From the NCBI GenBank assembly GCA_964450405.1, contig CAYVCQ010000018.1, forward strand, positions 38,702 to 102,701: DNA of 64,000 nucleotides. The letters are read 5' to 3'. Shown piece by piece: positions 46,048 through 55,419 of the stretch. How positions within the stretch are numbered: position 1 is the first letter of the stretch; every line of letters starts with the position of its first letter. The notes beneath the pieces were generated by a model, which was given only the letters and a program-made list of their open reading frames with translations, was not told the DNA's origin and did not search any database. The stretch comes from WRGT01 sp964450405. GTDB taxonomy: Bacteria; Spirochaetota; UBA4802; UBA5550. The position numbers and the translations under genes are program-made.

Positions 46048-47828
46048 ATCCCGAAAAAAAAATAATACTGCTGGTTGAAGATGATGCCATAACCTGTCTT
46101 GCAAGTAAGGTAATGCTTGAGAAAAACGGATACAGTGTTATTACTGCAATGAGTGGCGCAAAGGCTATTGATGTTGCTCTGAATAATAAAGTAGATCTTC
46201 TGCTTATGGATATAGATCTTGGCGGCGATATTGACGGGATCAGAACAGCACAGGAGATATTATCTGAAAAGATTTTACCTGTTCTCTTTTTAACAGCGCA
46301 TGTTGAACGCGAAATGGTTGAGAAGGTCCGGGATGTAACACGATATGGTTACGCTCTTAAAAATTCCGGAGAATATGTACTACTCTCATCAATTGAGATG
46401 GTTCTTGATCTTTATGAAGCTCATGAAAAAACCCGGGAGAGTGAGGAGAATTACAAAAGCCTTGTTGAAGATATAAATGATATAATTTTTTCTGTAGATG
46501 AATCGGGTATTTTTACATATGTAAGTCCGCGAGTTGAACACTTTACAGATTTTACACCGGCAGAGATAATCGGAAAATCTTTTCATGATTTTATTATAAA
46601 AGAGGATCTTCCCGGAGGTGGGGATCAGTTCGAAGTTCTTGCTGCGGGGGGATCATTTTTTGAGGAATTTAAATGGGAAAAAAAGAGAGGAGATAATGTA
46701 TGGTTCCGCTCATCAATCAGCCCTATATTTTCCGGCGGCGTGTTTCGCGGATTTAAAGGACTTCTTACAGATATAACGTTTCGCAAAAAATCTGAAGAGC
46801 AGATGAAAGTTTTACTCGCAGAAAAGGAAAAACTTCTTCGTGAGCTCAACTGTCTGTATAACATCTCGAGAATTATGGAGGATGGGGGAGGGACTCTCGA
46901 TCATGTTCTTTCTGAAATTGTACTTCTAATACCGGAAGCATTAAGTTATCCCGATTGCTCATATGCGGTAATTTCCTATGGCGGGAAAGAGTATGTTTCA
47001 AATCATTTTACGGATTCAGAAATAATTATCGAACACAACCTTCTGATCAATGGAAACAATGTTGGAGAAATAACTATCGGTTATACAAATGAAGATACAG
47101 ATTGTATAAGGGCATTTTTTGATGATAAAGACAAAGGCTTCTTTGATACAGTTACAGAGAGAATCGGTAAAATTATAGAGTTATATATAGCCAGAGATGA
47201 TCTCCGTAAACTTGAACGTGAAGTAATTGATATAAGTGAAAGAGAGCGTCAGAAGATAGGACATGAACTGCACGACAGTCTCGGGCAGATACTAACCGGT
47301 GTAAGTTTTATGCTTAAAACAGTAAAAAATCAGCTCAACGGTTCCACACCGGTAATAATTGACAGAATAAGTGAAATTTCCGAACTGGTGCGTGACGCAA
47401 CTCTGGTGTGCCGGCAGATAACCAAGGGACTTCCTCTTGCCACAATACAGCATAATACACTGATTATGGCTCTGGATCAGCTGGCTATAAGCACAAGGGA
47501 TATGTTCAACATTAACTGTGAAGTTGAGTCATATGGATCAGTCGATATTGAAGATGACTTCGTCTCGTCGCAGTTATACCGTATAACACAGGAAGCTGTA
47601 ACAAATGCCGTCAAACATAGCGGTGCAAAAAATATTTATATAACAATAACTGGTTCACCCGGGATTAATCTTTCTGTAAGGGATGACGGATGCGGAACCG
47701 AAACTGATAATAAAGATCAGGGAATGGGCTTGAGTATAATGAAATACAGAGCAGATCTGATTAATGCAGAGTTTTCAGCGCGCAGTGATGATGACTGCGG
47801 ATTCGTAGTGTCAATAAAAGTGAACTGA
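46044..47828 (+). CDS. Sensor kinase: REC-PAS-(GAF-like)-HisKA_3-HATPase (NarX-like core)
   Basis: The product has 594 aa and starts within the stop of the preceding gene (ATGA). The REC has VEDD and D56 (LLMDIDLGG), with the RYGYALKNSGEYVLL block. PAS spans about residues 135-255. A region at about 270-390 looks GAF-like (YPDCSYAVISYGGKEYVS). The HisKA_3 core has His410 in RQKIGHELHDSLGQ. HATPase has QEAVTNAVKHSG, DDGCGT and GMGLSIM. HisKA_3 kinases normally pair with NarL-type regulators, and one lies 151 nt downstream at 47980. Confidence 0.92.
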   Translation: MNPEKKIILLVEDDAITCLASKVMLEKNGYSVITAMSGAKAIDVALNNKVDLLLMDIDLGGDIDGIRTAQEILSEKILPVLFLTAHVEREMVEKVRDVTRYGYALKNSGEYVLLSSIEMVLDLYEAHEKTRESEENYKSLVEDINDIIFSVDESGIFTYVSPRVEHFTDFTPAEIIGKSFHDFIIKEDLPGGGDQFEVLAAGGSFFEEFKWEKKRGDNVWFRSSISPIFSGGVFRGFKGLLTDITFRKKSEEQMKVLLAEKEKLLRELNCLYNISRIMEDGGGTLDHVLSEIVLLIPEALSYPDCSYAVISYGGKEYVSNHFTDSEIIIEHNLLINGNNVGEITIGYTNEDTDCIRAFFDDKDKGFFDTVTERIGKIIELYIARDDLRKLEREVIDISERERQKIGHELHDSLGQILTGVSFMLKTVKNQLNGSTPVIIDRISEISELVRDATLVCRQITKGLPLATIQHNTLIMALDQLAISTRDMFNINCEVESYGSVDIEDDFVSSQLYRITQEAVTNAVKHSGAKNIYITITGSPGINLSVRDDGCGTETDNKDQGMGLSIMKYRADLINAEFSARSDDDCGFVVSIKVN

Positions 47829-47870
47829 AAATAACGTTTATTGGAAAATGAATCACCGGCTCCGCTCCGG

Positions 47871-47933
47871 TCCCCGCACCCCCGGAGGGGGCAAGGATTA
47901 AATTGCTTTGCCCCCTCCGGGGGTGCGGGGACT
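47871..47933. repeat. Family B palindromic repeat (B copy 5)
   Basis: The arms at 47871-47895 and 47909-47933 are perfect 25-bp complements. Relative to the copy at 38466, the outer pair reads GTCCCC/GGGGAC instead of GCCCCC/GGGGGC, a two-sided change that keeps pairing. It lies between a kinase and its likely partner regulator. Confidence 0.85.
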
Positions 47934-47979
47934 TATGACGAGGGATTTTGTTTTACGGCACTGATGAGGAGGTTGAAAA

Positions 47980-48627
47980 ATGAAAATTGTACTGGTTGAT
48001 GATCACCCGATTGTACGAAAGGGACTGAAGAGTATTCTTGAAGAGGATGCCGGATTCACCATCTGCGGCGAAGCTGAAGACGCAAACAGCGCGATAAAAA
48101 TTATATCGGAAACAGAACCCGATCTTGCAATTATTGATATAGAGCTTAAGGGAGATATTGACGGGATAGAACTTGTTGGTGCATTGAAGGGAAGATTCCC
48201 TCATCTTAAAATGCTTGTAATGTCTATGGATGACGGGACTCTATATGCCGAGAAATCAATAAAAGCAGGAGCAAAGGGTTATATTGCCAAGGCGGAGGCT
48301 GCAGAAAATATTCTGTCGGCTATTGAATCGGTAATGGAAAATAAAATATACCTCAGCAATTCAATCTCAAATAAAATCGCAACAAAACATATTTACGGTT
48401 CACCGGATAAGGATAAGTTTGATATTCATCTTCTAAGCAGCAGGGAACTAGAAATTTTTCAGCTTATCGGTAAAGGTTATAAAAGAAATGAAATAGCTGC
48501 AAGACTGGGAATTAATGTAAACACAATGGAGAGCCATAGAAGGAAAATCCGCGAAAAACTTTCAATTGATAATTCATCGGAGCTTACCAAAATTGCAGTT
48601 CACTATGCATCAATAGAGGGACGGTAG
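47980..48627 (+). CDS. NarL/FixJ-family DNA-binding response regulator
   Basis: The product has 215 aa, with a strong SD (GAGGAGGTTG). The receiver has VDDH and D53 (LAIIDIELKGDIDG), and AKAEAAENIL in place of KP. The LuxR-type HTH (about 148-212) reads LSSRELEIFQLIGKGYKRNE, then IAARLGINVNTMESHRRKI. It binds DNA when phosphorylated. The HisKA_3 kinase at 46044 is the natural cognate. It is the only classical DNA-binding response regulator in the window despite the many kinases. Confidence 0.93.
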   Translation: MKIVLVDDHPIVRKGLKSILEEDAGFTICGEAEDANSAIKIISETEPDLAIIDIELKGDIDGIELVGALKGRFPHLKMLVMSMDDGTLYAEKSIKAGAKGYIAKAEAAENILSAIESVMENKIYLSNSISNKIATKHIYGSPDKDKFDIHLLSSRELEIFQLIGKGYKRNEIAARLGINVNTMESHRRKIREKLSIDNSSELTKIAVHYASIEGR

Positions 48628-48640
48628 AGAGACCTTCTCT

Positions 48641-48764
48641 CCGCTCCTATTCGCCCTATCGGGCACCTTTCCCCATGAATGGAGCAAGGTGTGATACGGA
48701 ATATTCAGTATTTCCTCTCCTCCCATTCATGGGGGAGATGTCACGTAGTGACAGAGGGGGCGGG
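48641..48764 (+). repeat. Family A palindromic repeat, copy A6
   Basis: It runs from CCGCTCCTATTCGCCC to AGAGGGGGCGGG. Stems are GCCC-TATC-GGGC, CCCCATGAATGG, CCCATTCATGGG and GTCAC-GTA-GTGAC. The last stem corresponds to GGCC-GGC-GGCC in A2, TGCCC-AAA-GGGCA in A3 and GTCGC-TTC-GCGAC in A7. Confidence 0.8.
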
Positions 48765-48880
48765 ACAGTGCACATTGTGTTCTAGATCTTCATCCCATAT
48801 TCTTCTTGACATCTCCGCAGCATAAACATATAAATAAAAGCATTGTAACCATGACAAAAATTCATACAGAGAGACATCGG

Positions 48881-49687
48881 ATGCCCCTTAACAGAGATGA
48901 AGTAAATGAACTTGTTAAAAAGCTCAGAGACAGATACAAGGAGTTTTCTGATAAACATAGTCCAAAGTGGTTTGATCTTAATGCATTTGATCAAAGATTA
49001 TCCTCCGCTTTAAAAAGCAGAATGAACATGGAGGGATTTATTCTTGCGGAGATTTCCGCCTTTGAAAAACTTAAAGAGAGCTATGAAAAGAAAAAGAAAG
49101 CGAAGGATAACTCGTTCTCAAAAGAAGTAGATAAAATTATTGAAGAGAATGCTGCCAGAATAAAAAAATATCCGCAGATATTTTTTCATCCGAAGTGCGG
49201 AATGGAGATCTCCTATTTGTACGGAGCTTTGACATTTTTATCAATGGAGTTATTTCCTATATTAAGAATTGTAATCACCGACAGCAGGCTTAAGAGCGGT
49301 GTCAATGCACTTGAGGATCGGATTTTATTTTTAGCTGAACCTCGAGGGAATCTTCATCCTAAACGTATTGCAGATCATATTCTGATGCTCAACAGAATCG
49401 GAGTAAAAGATATAGAAGTTGAAAAGGACAGCAATGATTATCTCAAAGAGAGCGGATTTCTTCTGCATGATATAATTGATTTCTGTGACGGCATAATTGA
49501 TTCAGGAAGAGATGAGTGGAACTATCCGGTTTCTTTTCAGAAGCTTTTCATCGATGAGGAGAGAAAAAAAAGAATGTTTAATGTCTTCAGGGATCTTACC
49601 GGGTACGGAGCAGTTTTTAAAATTAAAGAATATGCATCACAGGTTATTGAAGATTTCAGACTTAGCGCATTTAAGAAAAGTGACTAA
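48881..49687 (+). CDS. Conserved-looking protein of unknown function
   Basis: The product is 268 aa from ATG 48881 (MPLNRDEVNELVKKLRDRYK), preferred because AGAGAG lies upstream and the region before it lacks an SD; an ATG at 48851 is possible. I do not recognise the family. It is a soluble, mixed alpha/beta-looking protein with charged helices (about residues 55-105), FFHPKCGMEISYLYG near 120, and GNLHPKRIADHILMLNRIGV near 190. No TM or signal peptide is visible. It is tail to tail with the PP2C gene, their stop codons overlapping. Confidence 0.75.
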   Translation: MPLNRDEVNELVKKLRDRYKEFSDKHSPKWFDLNAFDQRLSSALKSRMNMEGFILAEISAFEKLKESYEKKKKAKDNSFSKEVDKIIEENAARIKKYPQIFFHPKCGMEISYLYGALTFLSMELFPILRIVITDSRLKSGVNALEDRILFLAEPRGNLHPKRIADHILMLNRIGVKDIEVEKDSNDYLKESGFLLHDIIDFCDGIIDSGRDEWNYPVSFQKLFIDEERKKRMFNVFRDLTGYGAVFKIKEYASQVIEDFRLSAFKKSD

Positions 49688-51306
49688 TTCTTTTTAATAC
49701 ATATAAGAGTGATGTCGTCATTCTGAGGACGGTATCCGTTAAATTCATAGAAGTCTCCAAGGCAATGATGAATCTTTTCGATTGAAGTCATCTCCTCGAC
49801 GTCATTAAGACTTTCAATGACACTGTTTAATCCGTACATAGAGTTGAAATCTGAAGAGTGTTCTTCTATAAGACCGTCAGTATAAAGAAAAAGCAGATCC
49901 CCTTTTTCCATATTTATTATCTCATCGATATAGTCTTCGTTTTCAAAAAGCCCAATCACCGGGCTCTTGCATTTTGTAAGAGTGACCTCTTTCCCGTTTT
50001 TTTTCTGCACTATCGCCTCGGGGTGTCCTGCAGAGAGGAAGAGTATTGTGTTTGTGTCAAAGTATATCTGAACTATCTGGGCTGTGCAGTAATATCTGAG
50101 TTCCTGCAGATCAACGGCAAGCTGGGAATTTATTTCTTTAACTATTTCAGAGGGCTTTTTGCCTGGAGCGGATTTTTCCCTGAACATAGTCCTGATCTGA
50201 TTGCCCACATATGAAGAAGCAATTCCATGACCGGAAACATCGCATAAAATAATCTGATAAATATCATCGTCAAGAAAAAACCCGTCGAAAAAATCACCCG
50301 AAAGTTCCTGAGCCGGCATAAAAGCAAAAGCTGTATCAAATCCCTGGATAAGCTTAAAGTCAGGGAGTTTAGAAACTTCAAGTCTTCGTATTATATCTAT
50401 CTCTTTTCTATACTCTTCATTCTTTCGCGAGAGTTCACCCTGGGAGGAAATTCTTTCATTGATAAGATTTGTATAATCAAGATAAAGGGATACGATCTCT
50501 TTGTCGTTCTGGGAAAATGGTTCAAGGCGCTGAATGAGTATGTAGCCATAGACAGCGTTATTGAATTTTACAGAGAATATGGCCGTATGTATATCATGAT
50601 TTGATTTTTTTGATTTAAAAAATTTAATCTCATGATCTATATTCTGAAAGATGATTTCCTCTTTTTCAATCTCTTTAAAGGAAATCTCGGGTATATTTTT
50701 TTTTATCTGTTTCTGCACTATGCTGAGAGGAATCCCGCCCCGGACTTTAACTATTTCAATATATGTCAGGTCAATCATCGACTGAAGAATCTCGGCGTTC
50801 CGGAGAGTCTCTTCTTTGTCCTTTGCCATAATTCCGTTTTTAACAAAATTACTTAATTTATATAGCTGAACATTATGATCAAGCTGGGTCTGGTAGGCAT
50901 TTCGGAGATTGTCTCTAACAATTATTATATGATTAATGATATGAATTTTCGAAACAAGTTCATACTGTATAAACGGTTTGCGGATATATTCATCGGCACC
51001 GGATGAATAGGCTTTTTCAATCGTCTCTCTGTCACTCCTTGAGGTAAGCATAATAAAAAAAGAGTCACTGAAACTTGAATTCTGTTTCAGTTCACTGCAG
51101 AGGTCAATTCCGTTTCCGTCCGGAATAGTTACATCAAGAAGAAAAATATCCGGGATCATTGTATTTAAAATCTGGAAAAACTCCTGCCGGCTCCCTGCAA
51201 GAAAAAGATCTCCATGATCTTTGAGAGTCATTCTAATATACTCTCTCGCCACAGGATCATCATCAAGTGCCAGAATTGTAAGTTTTTTATTGTAAACTGA
51301 ATTCAT
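49684..51306 (-). CDS. Response regulator with PP2C-type serine phosphatase output (RsbU/SpoIIE-like): REC-GAF-PP2C
   Basis: The product has 540 aa. The receiver has LDDD and D58 (IFLLDVTIPDGNG), with RKPF. A GAF-like middle (about residues 155-290) and a short coiled coil follow. The PP2C domain (about 310-540) has metal-binding motifs AQELSGDFFDGF, LCDVSGHGIASS, LFLYTDGLIE and NDDITLI. Such proteins dephosphorylate STAS-domain antagonists in partner-switching circuits. The STAS protein at 40838 is a possible substrate (inference). The input is probably one of the kinases in the window. Confidence 0.92.
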   Translation of the reverse strand: MNSVYNKKLTILALDDDPVAREYIRMTLKDHGDLFLAGSRQEFFQILNTMIPDIFLLDVTIPDGNGIDLCSELKQNSSFSDSFFIMLTSRSDRETIEKAYSSGADEYIRKPFIQYELVSKIHIINHIIIVRDNLRNAYQTQLDHNVQLYKLSNFVKNGIMAKDKEETLRNAEILQSMIDLTYIEIVKVRGGIPLSIVQKQIKKNIPEISFKEIEKEEIIFQNIDHEIKFFKSKKSNHDIHTAIFSVKFNNAVYGYILIQRLEPFSQNDKEIVSLYLDYTNLINERISSQGELSRKNEEYRKEIDIIRRLEVSKLPDFKLIQGFDTAFAFMPAQELSGDFFDGFFLDDDIYQIILCDVSGHGIASSYVGNQIRTMFREKSAPGKKPSEIVKEINSQLAVDLQELRYYCTAQIVQIYFDTNTILFLSAGHPEAIVQKKNGKEVTLTKCKSPVIGLFENEDYIDEIINMEKGDLLFLYTDGLIEEHSSDFNSMYGLNSVIESLNDVEEMTSIEKIHHCLGDFYEFNGYRPQNDDITLICIKKN

Positions 51307-51718
51307 TTATAACTTGGCTGCTCTTTTATCTTTATTTAAAACAGGTACTTTGAAGATACTCAATAACTGTAACTTTTGCAAATTTTATTTATCATAACTA
51401 TCTAAATTATGGAATTTTATCCTGTTAGAATCATGATAAACGAATACCTTTCCGGGTCTTTGTAAGAAAAGATGGGAATTTATTAAAAGAATTAAAACTG
51501 TTTATTGATATTCTCACTTAATTTTTCCAGGGTAAAAAAGTAAGAATACATAACTTACGGTGAAACTGCTTTTCGCCACACTACCTGCGAGGCGAAAAAC
51601 GAAGGATGACGGATTTTCCGCAGTTACACAAAAAAAATTTTTTTAAAGAGTAATTTATTGACATAGTCCATGTTTTTACTGAATCTTATTGTTATATGAA
51701 TTTCCCTCAGGAGGGAGT
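51307..51718. other. 412-bp divergent intergenic region
   Basis: It lies between the divergent PP2C gene (-) and the exported-protein gene (+). It contains an 8-bp inverted repeat, TTTTCGCC (51570-51577) / GGCGAAAA (51591-51598), an A/T tract at about 51629-51644, and a TTGACA at 51658-51663 without a good -10 at normal spacing. No gene is seen. Confidence 0.5.
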
Positions 51719-52411
51719 ATGCGGAGACTTGCCCTGCTCTTAGTAGTTTTATTTTTATCATCAGCTGCTTATGCAATTGATGGTGAAATCGCTGGTAAAA
51801 TCGGATCGATAAATAAATTAACCGGTGAAATTGTGGTCAATACCGGTAATAGTAAGTATCAGATTGATATGGGGGATAAGCTTTACGTAAGAATTGAGGG
51901 TAATCCTGTAATTATAAAGGCTGTTTTTCCAATGCTTACAATTGTAAAATGCAGGCTGGATAGTAAATATAAAAAAAATCTGAAAGATATTGAAGAAGGA
52001 ATGCAGGTATATAAATACAAACCGGGTATTGAAAGTACTGATGAAAGTTCAATTGAACCAGGTATAGATTCATTAAACAGAAGGCGTGGTTTAGAAACTG
52101 ATAAGTCGCTCCCTTCTCAGTATCATGATACTATCTGGAAAATTAAAGCACCCGGCGGTGATCCGGAATTATATTATGTAATATTTAAACCTGACGGCAA
52201 ACTTGGTTACAGCTATCAGAGTATTGAAACTCTTCAAGTGGACAATACTGACAGCTGGCATGTCGAAGGTGATGCTCTTGTTATAGTCTGGACAAACGGA
52301 TATTCAACCGAAAAGTTTAAAATTGTTCCCGGCGGAGGAGTCTTCAAGGGAAAGAAAACCTCAAAGAATTATGCAGATGCAAAAGACTGCACAATAGAAA
52401 AGATAAAATAG
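51719..52411 (+). CDS. Exported protein of unknown function
   Basis: The product is 230 aa from ATG 51719, with GGAGGG 5 nt upstream. It has a clear signal peptide, MRRLALLLVVLFLSSAAYA. The mature protein has two parts: a beta-rich N-terminal part (GKIGSINKLTGEIVVNTG, residues about 24-95) resembling small barrel/SH3-like repeats, and a C-terminal part (about 140-230: TIWKIKAPGGDPELYYVIF, FKPDGKLGYSY, DSWHVEGDALVIVW) resembling lipocalin-like single-domain periplasmic proteins. It is probably periplasmic; function unknown. It is followed by other envelope genes. Confidence 0.8.
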   Translation: MRRLALLLVVLFLSSAAYAIDGEIAGKIGSINKLTGEIVVNTGNSKYQIDMGDKLYVRIEGNPVIIKAVFPMLTIVKCRLDSKYKKNLKDIEEGMQVYKYKPGIESTDESSIEPGIDSLNRRRGLETDKSLPSQYHDTIWKIKAPGGDPELYYVIFKPDGKLGYSYQSIETLQVDNTDSWHVEGDALVIVWTNGYSTEKFKIVPGGGVFKGKKTSKNYADAKDCTIEKIK

Positions 52412-52567
52412 AAAATGTTTCCCCGCGCCATAGGATCGTGGGAAATGCAATCTGAATCCGGTTTATCAGGATACGGATTTTGAGTAATTTCTTTAGTTTA
52501 ATTATTTGACAGATTGAAAAACAGAATTATTCTGTTCAGAGCTTTATTAAAGGGGCATAAACAGCAG

Positions 52568-54460
52568 ATGAAAAAAATTATCATGCTTATATCAGTAGTG
52601 TTACTCTCATGCATCAATATAACTTTATATGCTGAAGGCGCTGTCGTTGAAGATGGAGCGGCATTATATAGCGAGGCTCTGTATTTTAAAAATCTTGCTC
52701 TTCAGAGTGAAAAACCGGAGGAAAAAAATAGTTATCTCGACAAGGCAATTGAGAAGCTTGAGTTATCAAAAAATTCCGGCGATGCCTTAGGGAGAGTTTA
52801 TTATCAGCTGTCAGAAATTTATTTTTTAAAAGGTGATATTGCCTCTTCTGAAAAAGCCGCATTAAATGCAATTGAACAAGAGAAGAACTATTTTCCTCCA
52901 TACAATAGACTTTACGGCATTATGATGGATCGAAAGGAGTACAAGGATGCGGCGGCTGTTATTGAGAAGTATCTTGCTGCCGATCCCGACGAGCCCTATG
53001 CGTTATATCTTCTCGGAGTTCACTACTATAAATATCTCAATGAGCCGGATAAGTCTCTTTCATATTTTGAAAGAGAGATCTTTATCTCGAAGAGCCGGGA
53101 TGTTGCAAGTTACTATCTGGAAAACTCCTACTATAATATCGGATATATTTATTATTCAAAAAATGAGCATGCAAAGGCTTTTTCTTATTTCAGTAAAGCA
53201 TATGATTTAAATGAATCAAATCAGAATACAGCTTATATGATGTCGCTTTCTGCATTTGGATCTTATAATGTAACCGCGGCAGAAAAATATTCGCTGATTT
53301 ATTTGAAGAAAGTTCCCGGCGATGTGATTATGGAATATATTCTGGGCAGCATCTATTACATAAACGGAAATGACAAAGCTCTGGAATATCTTTCAAAAAC
53401 TAAAAGATCAAGAACCTTTGAGGGTTTAGTTGCCCAGGGGTTGTACCTTGAACTTACCGGGGAAACAAAAAAAGCTGAAACCATAATAAATTCGGTATTG
53501 AAATACCGTGAAGATCTGATTGCTCCATATATCGCGGCTGCGCGAATTAAACTCAAGGGAGAGGATAAGACGGAGGCATATAAAACTCTCATTTCAGCCG
53601 GATCTATATGTTTTAGAAACAATCTGTTTGATGCTGCAGAAAACCTGTTTTATAAAGCACTTGAGCTGAAGAGTGAAGAGAACGGCGATATATTTTATTT
53701 TTTAGCAAGAACTCATGAAGAGAATAAAAACTACTCCATGGCTATTAGCTATTACAACAAATATTACAATTATTCGAAAGAGACAAATATACTTATTCAT
53801 ATAGGATATATTTACGGTACTCAGGGGAAATACGCAAGAGCTGAAGATTATTTTTTAAAGGCTATTAAGTTTGATCCTGAAAATCCTGGAGCTTATTTTT
53901 TCCGAGGGATGGTTCAAATCTGGGAAGGTAAAAACAGCAGCGCCAGAGATAATATTCTTAAGGCGATCTCTATCAAGAAAGATGAAGAGACTTATTATTT
54001 TTATTTAGCCGTTGCAAACGAGAAGCTTAAGGAAATTGATAAGGCTATCGAAAATCTGAAGCTTGCAATCAGTTATAATAATAACAGCGGAAGATCCTAC
54101 AACTATCTTGGATACCTGTATGCGGATACAAATAGAAACATAGATGAGGCGTATACTCTTGTACAGAAGGCTCTGGAGCTCGAACCGGAGAATGGAGCAT
54201 ATCTCGATTCGCTTGGATGGATATATTACAGAAAAGGGGACTATAACTCAGCACTAAAAAATCTTCTGCTGGCTGAAGAAAAACTTGAAGAAGCCGGGAT
54301 ACCGGATTTTGTTGTGTATGATCATCTTGGCGATACATATTTAAAACTCGATAATAAAAGCAAAGCAGTAAACTACTGGGAGAAGGCAATGAAGCTGGAC
54401 AAAAACCCGGCAACAGAGGAGAAAATAAAAATGTATAGAGAACAGAAAAATGGCAAATAA
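52568..54460 (+). CDS. Exported tetratricopeptide-repeat protein
   Basis: The product is 630 aa from ATG 52568, chosen because it starts a signal peptide (MKKIIMLISVVLLSCINI); a TTG at 52514 would bury it. LLSC could be a lax lipobox, or cleavage may follow TLYA. About ten TPR-like units span the mature protein (for example YYNIGYIYYSKNEHAKAFSY, YLDSLGWIYYRKGDYNSAL). The last four repeats are the most canonical. It overlaps the following lipoprotein gene by 11 nt. Such pairs fit an outer-membrane assembly or lipoprotein-handling role (inference). Confidence 0.88.
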   Translation: MKKIIMLISVVLLSCINITLYAEGAVVEDGAALYSEALYFKNLALQSEKPEEKNSYLDKAIEKLELSKNSGDALGRVYYQLSEIYFLKGDIASSEKAALNAIEQEKNYFPPYNRLYGIMMDRKEYKDAAAVIEKYLAADPDEPYALYLLGVHYYKYLNEPDKSLSYFEREIFISKSRDVASYYLENSYYNIGYIYYSKNEHAKAFSYFSKAYDLNESNQNTAYMMSLSAFGSYNVTAAEKYSLIYLKKVPGDVIMEYILGSIYYINGNDKALEYLSKTKRSRTFEGLVAQGLYLELTGETKKAETIINSVLKYREDLIAPYIAAARIKLKGEDKTEAYKTLISAGSICFRNNLFDAAENLFYKALELKSEENGDIFYFLARTHEENKNYSMAISYYNKYYNYSKETNILIHIGYIYGTQGKYARAEDYFLKAIKFDPENPGAYFFRGMVQIWEGKNSSARDNILKAISIKKDEETYYFYLAVANEKLKEIDKAIENLKLAISYNNNSGRSYNYLGYLYADTNRNIDEAYTLVQKALELEPENGAYLDSLGWIYYRKGDYNSALKNLLLAEEKLEEAGIPDFVVYDHLGDTYLKLDNKSKAVNYWEKAMKLDKNPATEEKIKMYREQKNGK

Positions 54461-55241
54461 AACCGGTATCTTAATCGTAAGTTTAATTCTATTTATTTCC
54501 GGATGCTCATCAGTGCCTAAGCCGGAACTTAGCGAGGCTGAAAATATTAAGGCAAAGGAATTTCTTTCACGTGTAAATGAGATAAATACATCATCTCCCA
54601 ATACAATTTCATCTTCTTTCTCTGCAGATGGAAACTCCGGTGAAAAAAAATTCCGTGTAGAGGGGAAGGTTACCTTCGATAAAAAGGGCTATTATAAAGT
54701 TACAGTTTTTGATTATGTTTTTCAAAGTCCAATCATGGAGGCGTATAGGGAACTTGAAAAATTATTTTTTTTCTATCCTGCAGAAAAAAAACTGCTCACT
54801 GATGATGTAAATAAAATTGATCTTTCATCATATACCGGCTTCAAAACAGATTACAAGCTGCTGTATACTCTTCTAACCGGGGGTATTCCCCTGCTGGATA
54901 AGTATGTTATGTATAAATGCCTTTATGATGAAAAAGAAAAGGGATACAATCTGATTATTCAGAACGATGAATATTTTGAAAATATTTTTTTTAAAGGAGA
55001 TGTTCCTGAAAAGATTCTTCTTATACATAAACAGAGCAGAAATAAAATCGAAATATATTTAAAATCGAATATAGGAAAAGATAAAAGCGTTTTTTTTAAA
55101 AAATGCAGAATCGTTGCTCCTGAAATTAATCTAAGTATAAATATCAGTTTTTCAAAACCTGTGTTAAACACAGAAATATTTGTAGAAAGAATGAAACAGG
55201 ATAAGCTTGCAGGGAAAGTTGAAGTTATTAAGGTGAACTAG
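54450..55241 (+). CDS. Outer-membrane lipoprotein, LolB/DUF4292-like
   Basis: The product has 263 aa. The lipoprotein signal MANKTGILIVSLILFISGC has lipobox ISGC. The mature part has the LolA/LolB-like beta-barrel pattern (SFSADGNSGEKKFRVEGKVT, FDKKGYYKVTVFDYVFQSPI, then a C-terminal INISFSKPVLNTEIF strand pair). It is probably an outer-membrane lipoprotein receptor or carrier; LolB is a guess from fold resemblance. It starts within the end of the TPR gene, so translation is coupled. Confidence 0.8.
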   Translation: MANKTGILIVSLILFISGCSSVPKPELSEAENIKAKEFLSRVNEINTSSPNTISSSFSADGNSGEKKFRVEGKVTFDKKGYYKVTVFDYVFQSPIMEAYRELEKLFFFYPAEKKLLTDDVNKIDLSSYTGFKTDYKLLYTLLTGGIPLLDKYVMYKCLYDEKEKGYNLIIQNDEYFENIFFKGDVPEKILLIHKQSRNKIEIYLKSNIGKDKSVFFKKCRIVAPEINLSINISFSKPVLNTEIFVERMKQDKLAGKVEVIKVN

Positions 55242-55265
55242 CAAAAACCAGGCAGAGTTATTTTA

Positions 55266-55386
55266 CGCCCCTATCCGCCCTATCGGGCACCTTTCCCCAT
55301 GAATGGGGAAAGGACAGCAGAAAACATGTATTATAGACTCTCCTCCCATTCATGGGGGAGATGTCGCTTCGCGACAGAGGGGGCGG
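55266..55386 (+). repeat. Family A palindromic repeat, copy A7
   Basis: It is a full-length copy (CGCCCCTATCCGCCC ... AGAGGGGGCGG) with stems GCCC/GGGC, CCCCAT/ATGGGG, CCCAT/ATGGG and GTCGC-TTC-GCGAC. It lies between the convergent lipoprotein (+) and ribonucleotide reductase (-) genes, where it could serve as a terminator. Confidence 0.8.
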
Positions 55387-55419
55387 AGGTTTTTATAAAG
55401 TAATACGATCTAATTCACA

